Of a stretch of DNA of 13,524 bases, positions 1-5,577 are shown in pieces. The position numbers and the translations under genes were made by a program. Position 1 is the first letter of the stretch. Every line of letters begins with the position of its first letter. The stretch comes from Spirochaetaceae bacterium (lineage in GTDB: Bacteria > Spirochaetota > Spirochaetia > Treponematales > Breznakiellaceae), in contig JAIRMO010000177.1 of NCBI GenBank assembly GCA_031258625.1, forward strand, positions 1 to 13,524. The letters run 5' to 3'. The notes below the pieces were generated by a model. The model did no database searches and was not told where the DNA came from. It saw nothing but the letters and a program-made list of their open reading frames with translations.

Positions 1-54
1 AGTTAACCCCATGTTGACCTCCGGTAACTGTTGGTACCGGATAGTCTGCCTTAA
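1..54. other. Left window edge, no gene assigned
   Basis: No complete gene is visible. On the - strand an open frame starts with ATG at 82-80 and runs off the window edge, reading MPHFEKVTQIKADYPVPT and on. Its first codons are the direct repeat at 55-81, so it may be the beginning of a gene or element lying to the left. Too little is present to name it. Confidence 0.3.
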
Positions 55-114
55 TTTGGGTTACTTTTTCAAAATGAGGCATGGGTGGTTTTGGGTTACT
101 TTTTCAATGAGGCA
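55..114. repeat. Two direct repeats, possible insertion-sequence end
   Basis: The motif TTTGGGTTACTTTTTC followed by (AA)AATGAGGCA occurs at 55-81 and again at 89-114, a spacing of about 34 bp. The second copy ends in CA. Closely spaced direct repeats at an end finishing in CA are typical of IS21-family termini, so this may be the right end of an element whose body lies left of the window. That is inference: no transposase is visible here. Confidence 0.45.
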
Positions 115-124
115 ACGCGCGCCC

Positions 125-153
125 TTTATCGAAGCCTTTTTTTGGGGTATACT
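125..153 (+). promoter_or_regulatory. Candidate promoter of the secreted YD-like protein gene
   Basis: TATACT at 148-153 matches the sigma-70 -10 consensus at 5 of 6 positions. A weak -35 (TTTATC, 125-130) lies 17 bp upstream. Transcription would start at about 160, which is the A of the chosen ATG, so the message could be leaderless. No Shine-Dalgarno precedes that ATG. Confidence 0.45.
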
Positions 154-159
154 TTTTAT

Positions 160-1200
160 ATGAAGTTTCCGGTAATACCCCTGGCGTGTATGATCCTCCT
201 TGCCTCTTTTTCGTTGTATGGGGAGGAGGCCATTGAACCAAAAACTCAGGACGAATCCCCGGACCCTGGGGAAGGGCCGGGGTTTTTCCCGGTTAACGCC
301 CTTTTAGCGGCCCTCCGTGTGTCGGACCTGGGGTGGCGGCCGGATTGGCCCCTCACCATGCCCCCGGATGCCTTTGTGGTGGGGCAGGGACGGCCCCGTT
401 CCATTACCCTTATCCTGGACTCGGGTGAATTACAGGTAACCCGAAACCGGGACGGGTTCCCCGGAGACTTTCCCTTCTGGTTCCAGGGAAATTTTATCCA
501 GGTCCATGTGGTTTTGGGGGAAGCCGGTAAGTTTCAGGAACTTATCATAGATGATGCCCTCAAGCCGCGGCGTATTGAATTCCTCGACGGGGATGATTCC
601 GCCCTATGGATTACGAGGATCACCCAGGAGGATGGCGTCTTTTTTGGGGTAATACAAAGGGCTCCCACCGGGGATATTGAAACCTGGTATGACCGGGAGG
701 GGCTCCCCCTGGGGGTATTCACCTGTCTTTTCAACGGGGTCGGTGAAGAACCGGGGATCCGGCATATAAAAAATCAGTACGAAGGGGGGGGAACCGAGGA
801 AACTTACGACTATGACGGGTTTGGAAACATTTCGAGGGTCAATTCCCCGCTGGGCGTTTTTTCCGCCGGCTATACCCGGGAAGGCTGTCCCCGGTATGGG
901 GAACGGCGGGTTCTCCTGCCTGTCCCCGCGGAAGGGGAGGGGGAAGAGGAACCGGTTCCGCCGGAATTCTATCAGTCCTATAGCTTTCAGTGGGACGAGA
1001 GCGGTTTTCTGGTTCGTATCACCGGAACCCCCGGCTCCAGTGATGAAGATCCGGTGGATTTCCGTTATGACTATACCCTGGACGAACGGGGGAACTGGAT
1101 AGAACGCCGGGAGATTCGAATGATCCCCCGTTTTGGGGTACTGGTTCCTCAGCCGGGTTCCCGGATAATCCGCAGGATTGAATACGGACCGGAGGATTAG
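160..1200 (+). CDS. Secreted protein with YD-repeat-like segments
   Basis: 346-residue hypothetical secreted protein. The start was placed at ATG 160 rather than GTG 85 because it gives a clean signal peptide (MKFPVIPLACMILLASFSLYG, then EEA) with a likely signal peptidase I site; there is no lipobox. The mature protein is rich in acidic residues, Gly and aromatics and appears beta-rich. Segments such as YDYDGFGNISRV (about 216-227), YSFQWDESGFLVRI (about 274-287) and YDYTLDERGNWIERR (about 303-317) resemble YD/RHS repeats, which form beta-strand shells in exported proteins. An acidic linker (EGEGEEEP) lies between them. No toxin or enzyme domain is seen. The next gene starts 3 nt after the stop, with its Shine-Dalgarno inside this gene, so the two are probably co-transcribed. 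Function unknown; periplasmic or surface location inferred. Confidence 0.75.
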   Translation: MKFPVIPLACMILLASFSLYGEEAIEPKTQDESPDPGEGPGFFPVNALLAALRVSDLGWRPDWPLTMPPDAFVVGQGRPRSITLILDSGELQVTRNRDGFPGDFPFWFQGNFIQVHVVLGEAGKFQELIIDDALKPRRIEFLDGDDSALWITRITQEDGVFFGVIQRAPTGDIETWYDREGLPLGVFTCLFNGVGEEPGIRHIKNQYEGGGTEETYDYDGFGNISRVNSPLGVFSAGYTREGCPRYGERRVLLPVPAEGEGEEEPVPPEFYQSYSFQWDESGFLVRITGTPGSSDEDPVDFRYDYTLDERGNWIERREIRMIPRFGVLVPQPGSRIIRRIEYGPED

Positions 1201-1203
1201 GGG

Positions 1204-1452
1204 ATGGCTTCGTCGGTAGATTGGTGGGATGTCAAATACGAAGAAATTTTTGAGCAGGAAATTCGGGGGTTAACCCGCCGCAGGGAATCGGATCCGGCCT
1301 GTACCGTAACGGACTTGGAGGGGGTGCTTCGGCATCTGTACCACATGGACGGCGCCGACTGGACCGGCCGGGGGGAGCTGCAGGATATCACCATGGCGGC
1401 CACCATTGCGGCCTACGAGTATATGATTGCCCAATGGAAGGCGGAAAAATAG
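1204..1452 (+). CDS. Small conserved-type hypothetical protein
   Basis: 82-residue soluble protein that I do not recognise. It lacks a signal peptide and membrane segment and looks largely helical: a charged N-terminal part (KYEEIFEQEIRGLTRRRE), a central stretch with CTVTDLEGVLRHLYHMDG, and a C-terminal helix ending AYEYMIAQWKAEK. It has one cysteine. The start is well supported: GGAGG at 1191-1195 lies 8 nt before ATG 1204 and overlaps the end of the upstream gene, only 3 nt away, which suggests translational coupling. Codon use matches the neighbouring genes. The stop is 12 nt from inverted-repeat element E1, which may therefore end this transcript. Confidence 0.75.
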   Translation: MASSVDWWDVKYEEIFEQEIRGLTRRRESDPACTVTDLEGVLRHLYHMDGADWTGRGELQDITMAATIAAYEYMIAQWKAEK

Positions 1453-1464
1453 ACGCTGTGGATG

Positions 1465-1847
1465 CAGCAATTCTCAGTTTAAATAGGCATAAAGAGAAAA
1501 GACGCCTAAAAGAATTTCCGGGGGGCGGCCTGATACCTTGGCCTAAACAGCGGCCTTTATTGGGCCTACGCCGTGGCGCCTTATTTCGTCAACACGCTAC
1601 TGCGTGCCGCTGGAGCGTGCGCTTATCGGGCGCCTGTCGGCCGGGCAAATAGTGGTTCCCCCTGGAGGGTCCCCCCGCTATTTGCCCGCCGCCACTCCCG
1701 CCCAAGAAACGCACGCGTACGCGTGTTTTTGAGTCCCGGTATCACGGCGTGGCCCTGGAAAAGGTAAGACATAAGAACCAGCAACCGGGACGGTAAACTT
1801 TTTTGGGCGTCTTTTCTCTTCAGGTCTATTTAAACTTTGAATTGCTG
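1465..1847. mobile_element. MITE-like inverted-repeat element, copy E1
   Basis: A 383-bp non-coding element with imperfect terminal inverted repeats of about 53 bp: 1465-1517 against 1795-1847, starting CAGCAATTC and containing GAGAAAAGACGCC, with roughly 85 percent identity by eye. The core has a stem GGGCAAATAGTGG / CCGCTATTTGCCC (about 1643-1688) that also occurs in E2 at 7338-7644. Compared with E2 it carries about 110 bp of extra sequence on one side of this stem and about 100 bp on the other, including the palindrome CACGCGTACGCGTG at 1712-1725 followed by a T run. No transposase is encoded. The flanking 8-mers (TGTGGATG, GGAGGACA) do not match, so no target duplication is visible. Confidence 0.75.
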
Positions 1848-1885
1848 GGAGGACATAAACTTTTGGGGCTTTATTTTTATCGCGT

Positions 1886-2030
1886 TCAGCCCCGAATATC
1901 CCTATACCCACCGCAGCCGCCGGTTTTCCTCCTGTACTTACCGAATTGTTCCGCATATTCCGCCGCGGCCTCTTCCCGGCCTTCTACCCGCTGTACCGCC
2001 AGGGTCTTGCATCGCCGGAGGATCGGCCGG
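1886..2030 (-). other. Possible frameshifted tail of the DsbA-like gene
   Basis: Immediately after the stop of the DsbA-like gene the - strand stays open in another frame and reads like protein (KTLAVQRVEGREEAAAEYAE and on, ending KYRRKTGGCGGYRDIRG and a TGA). Codon choice (GCC, GCG, GAA, CTG) resembles the real genes. Loss of one G from the five-G run on the coding strand (plus 2035-2039) would join the two frames and extend the protein by about 47 residues to roughly 220. It could instead be chance open sequence. A short inverted repeat GGGGCT/AGCCCC (1865-1893) follows. Confidence 0.35.
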
Positions 2031-2549
2031 CTAACCCCCGGCGTGTTCCAGAAATTCCCGGATCTGGTCCCGGGTAAGCCCCATCCCCTCCGGGGAATCC
2101 AGCCTTTTGTCCGGGGCCCCCTTCCGCAGGATCCGGAAGGCGGGGACCGCCCAAACGCCGCTTTGTTCATAGGCCAGATCGTTGTTTTCCGTCACCTGAG
2201 GGGCGTATTTGTTCGATTCCAGGATGGCCCGGAATCTGCCGGGATCCACGATACCCGTCAGAACCTCCCCAAGCGCCTCGGCCTTTTCCACATTACGCCG
2301 CTCCAGGGCCGCGGCCCGGAACATTTCCCGGTGAAACGCGGCCATATCCGCCCCAAGTTCCCGGGCAATATAGTAGCTTTGCACGCAGAGATCCGTATGG
2401 GGCGGATGATTTTCCGGCCGGGGATGGGCCTCAATGGGCCGCCACTCAACCTCGATTTCCGGGTGTTCCCCGATAAATTCGAGGAGATACCCATATCCCC
2501 GCTGACAATAGGGACATTCATAATCGTAAAAAAACCTCATTAAAATCAC
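2031..2549 (-). CDS. DsbA/FrnE-like thioredoxin-fold oxidoreductase
   Basis: 172-residue thioredoxin-fold protein of the DsbA family (FrnE / 2-hydroxychromene-2-carboxylate isomerase-like). The active-site motif CPYC is at residues 12-15 in FYDYECPYCQRGY, and the cis-proline loop is AVPAF near residue 136. The middle is the helical insertion expected in this family. There is no signal peptide, so it is probably cytoplasmic and acts on disulfides or glutathione-type substrates rather than as periplasmic DsbA. The GTG at 2549 is chosen because AAGGAG lies 6 nt upstream; ATG at 2540 would leave about 15 nt. Family members usually exceed 190 residues, so this copy is short; see the open frame just downstream (1886-2030). 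Its specific substrate cannot be told from sequence. Confidence 0.8.
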   Translation of the reverse strand: MILMRFFYDYECPYCQRGYGYLLEFIGEHPEIEVEWRPIEAHPRPENHPPHTDLCVQSYYIARELGADMAAFHREMFRAAALERRNVEKAEALGEVLTGIVDPGRFRAILESNKYAPQVTENNDLAYEQSGVWAVPAFRILRKGAPDKRLDSPEGMGLTRDQIREFLEHAGG

Positions 2550-2570
2550 GATTTTCTCCTTAATATAATT

Positions 2571-2576
2571 ATTATA
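2571..2576 (-). promoter_or_regulatory. Candidate -10 box of the DsbA-like gene
   Basis: A perfect TATAAT on the - strand in an AT-rich stretch, 21 nt before the GTG start at 2549 and upstream of its AAGGAG ribosome site. A -35 match is weak because the expected place falls in the GC-rich hairpin at 2590-2620. Confidence 0.45.
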
Positions 2577-2589
2577 TATCGGGCGCATC

Positions 2590-2620
2590 GCCGCAAAGGA
2601 CCGCACCGGTCCTCTGCGGC
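2590..2620. repeat. GC-rich hairpin
   Basis: GCCGCA and AGGACCG (2590-2603) pair with CGGTCCT and TGCGGC (2607-2620) around a CAC loop, with one internal mismatch. It lies between the DUF362 gene and the DsbA-like gene, both on the - strand. It could terminate or attenuate read-through from the former; no T run follows on either strand. Confidence 0.5.
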
Positions 2621-2639
2621 GACCGGGCTTTCCGCTTAA

Positions 2640-2675
2640 ATAAATTTTTGGCAGACAGGTCTGCCAAAAATTTAT
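2640..2675. repeat. Near-perfect 36-bp palindrome
   Basis: 17-bp arms (ATAAATTTTTGGCAGAC and its complement) are separated by AG at 2657-2658. GGCAGAC-AG-GTCTGCC forms the GC-rich core, with A/T runs outside. It sits about 60 nt after the stop of the DUF362 gene (- strand). It may be a bidirectional terminator-like hairpin or a protein-binding dyad; the run next to the GC core is A rather than T in the - direction, so a classical terminator is uncertain. Confidence 0.55.
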
Positions 2676-2736
2676 ACCGCTTCAATCCCTTGCGCGTTCC
2701 CTCCGGAAGCCGCTGCCACAAAACCCGAAGATCGGC

Positions 2737-3825
2737 CTACTTAACCATCTCCAGGGCATAGTCCTTGGAACCCAGGCCCAGCTCTTCAAGAAACGTGATC
2801 TGGGAATAGGGATCCTTCCCGTGGAGGCGTTCAAAGAGGTGCCCGTGATCCCCCATGGTACTCCCCGAAGGCACCCCTTCGGGGTTCAACTTTTCGTATT
2901 TGATCTGGTCCAGGCTGGCGGTTTCTATGGCCGCAATATCCCAGGAGGACATGACCCCGATATCCGGCACCAGGGACGGGGTGGTCATCCCCCAGCAATC
3001 ACACATGGCGGTGATGGCGATAAGGAGGTTGATATAAAACACATTCCCCGGCTCAAAGGTATCCACTACGGTTTTGGTACACAGGGCCAGCCCCTTCTGG
3101 AAATCAAGGTAACTCGCGTCGGTAAGGGAAATAGCCCCGGTGGGGCACACCTTGAGGCAGTGCTGACAAAGGGTACAGTTGTGGAAATTCACCTCGTATT
3201 CATCCTTGTCATTAAAACTATTCGCCTGATGGTTACAGCTTTCCACACAGGCCTTGCAGTGGGTACATTTTTCGCTGTCCCAGGTAAGGCCCCCCTCAAG
3301 GCCGTGCTGTTCCCGGCGGGTCCGGTCACTGACGCAGCCCATGGCGATATTTTTTACCGCTCCCCCATAGGCGCAGCAGCCGTGGCCTTTGACATGGGCA
3401 AAATTGATGAGAAAATCCGCGTCATGTACCAGCCCCGCGATATCCACATGTTTAAAGCCCTTGTGATCCACTTCTACGGTGTAGAGGTACTTCCCCAGAT
3501 GACCCGCGGCCTCCAATATGGGCGCCCCCAGGCTTTCCTGGGTATACCCCCGGTTTTCAGGATGCCGGGAAGCGATATAGTGATCCACAAAAAAACAGTT
3601 ACCCCCGTGATCTTTGACAAATTGCGCGAGGATCCGCATAAAAACCGGGGGGATGGTAGAATACCCCAGTTCGGATCCTACGTGGATCTTGATAGCGACC
3701 TTTTTGTCCTTCACCTTATCCCCCAGCCCGGAGATCTCCAACTGACGGCCCAGTTTACGGGGCAAGGTTTGATCCGCTTCATAGGCGGTGTAGGCCATAT
3801 CGGAAAAATAAACCCGTGATGCCAT
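2737..3825 (-). CDS. DUF362 protein with two [4Fe-4S] motifs
   Basis: 362-residue cytoplasmic iron-sulfur protein of the DUF362 family. The N-terminal two thirds contains the conserved features IKIHVGSELGYST (about 46-58) and FAHVKGHGCCAYGGAVKNIAMG (about 142-163). A bacterial 2x[4Fe-4S] ferredoxin domain follows, with Cys 187, 190, 193, 197 and Cys 217, 220, 223, 227 (CTHCKACVESC, CTLCQHCLKVCP). A further C-terminal domain includes CDCWGM. The start is ATG 3825: GGAGGG at 3835-3840 is 9 nt upstream, whereas ATG 3846 has its ribosome site inside the coding sequence. Members occur widely in anaerobes and are thought to be redox proteins, but the reaction is not established. It is divergent from coaE across 80 nt. 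A role in the same ferredoxin pool as the oxidoreductase operon is only inferred. Confidence 0.85.
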   Translation of the reverse strand: MASRVYFSDMAYTAYEADQTLPRKLGRQLEISGLGDKVKDKKVAIKIHVGSELGYSTIPPVFMRILAQFVKDHGGNCFFVDHYIASRHPENRGYTQESLGAPILEAAGHLGKYLYTVEVDHKGFKHVDIAGLVHDADFLINFAHVKGHGCCAYGGAVKNIAMGCVSDRTRREQHGLEGGLTWDSEKCTHCKACVESCNHQANSFNDKDEYEVNFHNCTLCQHCLKVCPTGAISLTDASYLDFQKGLALCTKTVVDTFEPGNVFYINLLIAITAMCDCWGMTTPSLVPDIGVMSSWDIAAIETASLDQIKYEKLNPEGVPSGSTMGDHGHLFERLHGKDPYSQITFLEELGLGSKDYALEMVK

Positions 3826-3867
3826 GATAATATTCCCTCCATTCATGAGATAAACGGATTTTAAACG

Positions 3868-3897
3868 TTGACGTTAACATTAAGTCAATAGTACCAT
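3868..3897 (+). promoter_or_regulatory. Candidate coaE promoter
   Basis: TTGACG (3868-3873) and TACCAT (3892-3897) are separated by 18 bp in the 80-nt divergent gap. Transcription would begin at about 3904, only a couple of bases before the coaE ATG, so a very short or absent leader is implied. The only upstream ribosome-site candidate is a weak AGG at 3898-3900. Confidence 0.45.
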
Positions 3898-3905
3898 AGG
3901 TAAAT

Positions 3906-4544
3906 ATGAAAAAAAATTTTGATAAGGGACCCCGGATCATCGGCCTTACCGGGATGTACTGCGCGGGGAAAAATTACGTGGCCCGGCTCCTGGAAGAACG
4001 GGGACTGCCGGTGCTGGATGTGGATGCCCTGGGGCACCGGGCCATTGAGGTTGAAAAGGAGGCCATTGTCCAACGGTTCGGCCCTGAAATTCTGGGGGAA
4101 GACGGCGCCGTGGACCGCCGGGCCCTGGGGACAAAGGTTTTCGGCAGCCCTGGGGAACTGGCGGCCCTGGAGGAAATCGTCCACCCTGCGGCAAACCGCC
4201 TCACCGAAAATTGGATCGCCGGGATCACCAAAGGCCCCTGTGTGATCAACGCGGCCCTGCTCCACCGGTCCACCGCCTTTAGCCGGCTGGACTTTGTCGT
4301 CATCGTCCAAGCCCCCCTCCTCACCCGGCTTTTACGGGCCCGCCGCCGGGACGGGCTCCCGATTTTACCCTTGATCCGGCGTTTTAAAAGCCAAAGAAAA
4401 TTTATGTCTCAATATTTATCCCAAAATGCCGATATTTACAGGGTAAACAACTGGGGTTATTCCGGCATCAATTCCCGGATCCACAAGGGGGCCTTGGAAC
4501 GCCGGATAGATGATATTTTATCCCAGGAGGGGATTAAGCGATAA
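3906..4544 (+). CDS. coaE: Dephospho-CoA kinase
   Basis: 212-residue dephospho-CoA kinase, which phosphorylates the 3'-hydroxyl of dephospho-CoA with ATP in the last step of CoA synthesis, in the cytoplasm. The P-loop lies in IIGLTGMYCAGKNYVARLLEE, with Walker A residues 16-23 (GMYCAGKN). The DVDALGH segment (about 38-44) corresponds to the family's substrate-site D-x-D, and IVHPAA (about 91-96) to its conserved HP motif. Length is normal for the family. The last Walker A residue is Asn instead of the usual Ser/Thr, which otherwise helps bind Mg2+. The C-terminal lid region is present (RARRRDG, RFKSQRKFMSQYLSQNADIY). The SPOR gene starts 2 nt after the stop and is almost certainly in the same transcript. 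Product of this operon would be needed by the acyl-CoA-forming oxidoreductase encoded nearby. Confidence 0.88.
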   Translation: MKKNFDKGPRIIGLTGMYCAGKNYVARLLEERGLPVLDVDALGHRAIEVEKEAIVQRFGPEILGEDGAVDRRALGTKVFGSPGELAALEEIVHPAANRLTENWIAGITKGPCVINAALLHRSTAFSRLDFVVIVQAPLLTRLLRARRRDGLPILPLIRRFKSQRKFMSQYLSQNADIYRVNNWGYSGINSRIHKGALERRIDDILSQEGIKR

Positions 4545-4546
4545 TT

Positions 4547-5338
4547 ATGGAAAAGAGAAAATTATTACTTATTTCGATTTCGATCGGAATTTTCTTGGTG
4601 ATCATCATTGGGGCCTCTATATTGATGTTTTCACCCAAGGAACCTGTTTCACCGGTAGTAACGGATCTTAGCCGGCCGATCCCGCCGGGAAATTCCGAGC
4701 TTGTTCGCAATGAACAGGTCCAGCCGCCGTTCAAGCCGGATCTAAAGGATATGGTTAAAAATCCTGATGAGATTAAGGGGTTACAGGTACCGCCGGCTTC
4801 GACTATCCAGGAAAACAACAACCATATTTATATAAACGGGGAACCCATCAATATACAAGGGGAATTTATCAGCCGTGAAGAAACCGCCGATGGAACCAGG
4901 TCCAGGACCAATCTGGTTATAAATGTCCCCAGTCCCAAAACACCGGTGGTTCCCGCCGCCGTTGCGACGCCGGCGACAAAACCGGCCTCCCCGGTAAAGC
5001 CCGCGGCGGCCGCACCCTCCCGAACTGCCAATCCGCCCGCGGCAAAGGCCGTGGCCCGGGCCGTCCCCCAGGCTCAACCCCCCAAGGGGCGTACCAATTT
5101 CTGGGTCCAAGCCGGGTCCTTTTCCACCCAAACCCGGGCCGAGGGGGTCAAGGAAATCCTGGCGGCAAAGGGCATATCCTCGATCATAGAAAACCGGAAT
5201 GTGGATGGAAAAACGTTTTACCGGGTCCGGGTAGGCCCCTATGCTTCTAATACTGAAGCGGACTATTGGCTTACCCTGATCAAACAGATAAACGGGTTTG
5301 AAGACAGCCAAATTTGGCAGAATCAGTCCAAACTTTAA
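4547..5338 (+). CDS. Membrane-anchored SPOR-domain protein
   Basis: 263 residues with the architecture of FtsN/DedD-type proteins. A short basic cytoplasmic tail (MEKRK) is followed by one transmembrane helix (about 6-28), a periplasmic region, an Ala/Pro/Lys-rich low-complexity linker (about 130-180), and a C-terminal SPOR domain (about 184-258: NFWVQAGSFSTQTRAEGV, then FYRVRVGPYASNTEADYW). SPOR domains bind glycan strands stripped of stem peptides and target proteins to the septum or remodelling sites, so a role in cell division or wall remodelling is likely. The start is ATG 4547; AGGAGGGG at 4525-4532 is about 14 nt upstream, inside coaE, longer than ideal. Repeat B1 begins 15 nt after the stop and may end the transcript. 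FtsN identity itself is not proven. Confidence 0.85.
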   Translation: MEKRKLLLISISIGIFLVIIIGASILMFSPKEPVSPVVTDLSRPIPPGNSELVRNEQVQPPFKPDLKDMVKNPDEIKGLQVPPASTIQENNNHIYINGEPINIQGEFISREETADGTRSRTNLVINVPSPKTPVVPAAVATPATKPASPVKPAAAAPSRTANPPAAKAVARAVPQAQPPKGRTNFWVQAGSFSTQTRAEGVKEILAAKGISSIIENRNVDGKTFYRVRVGPYASNTEADYWLTLIKQINGFEDSQIWQNQSKL

Positions 5339-5353
5339 AGGGAACGCCCCTCC

Positions 5354-5488
5354 AAGGAAGCGCTGATTTATTCGAATGCGAATAAATCAGCGCTACTTTA
5401 ATGTGGTTTTTTCGCAGTTTTTAGCAGAAAAAAGAGAAAAATAATAGGGCAACGCTGATTAGCCACACGTTAATCAGCGCTGCCCTAA
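5354..5488 (+). repeat. 135-bp multi-hairpin repeat, copy B1
   Basis: Hairpin A has perfect 16-bp arms (5359-5374 and 5379-5394, AGCGCTGATTTATTCG) with loop AATG. A 50-nt AT-rich linker follows (5395-5444). Hairpin B has 17-bp arms (5445-5461 and 5471-5487, TAGGGCAACGCTGATTA) with one mismatch. Both hairpins share the core CGCTGATT. The same element is found in reverse complement at 10565-10699. It lies between two + strand genes, with hairpin A next to the upstream gene. It may act as a transcript end or stabiliser. The rest of the gap up to 5577 shows no gene. Confidence 0.8.
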
Positions 5489-5577
5489 CACCCCATAACG
5501 GCCCGCACAACTTCAGTTTTTTTAAAATTCCCCAGGATTTATTAAAGCGCCCCGCAGGACAGTTCCTTATATAGTAC

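Noticed and set aside
1573..1956. Small ORFs on both strands within element E1
   Set aside because: They are translations of a repeated non-coding element and its inverted repeats; no ribosome sites and no domain.
2821..3819. Long + strand ORF of 332 codons
   Set aside because: It lies entirely opposite the DUF362/ferredoxin gene, whose motifs and ribosome site are clear; the + frame has no recognisable domain.
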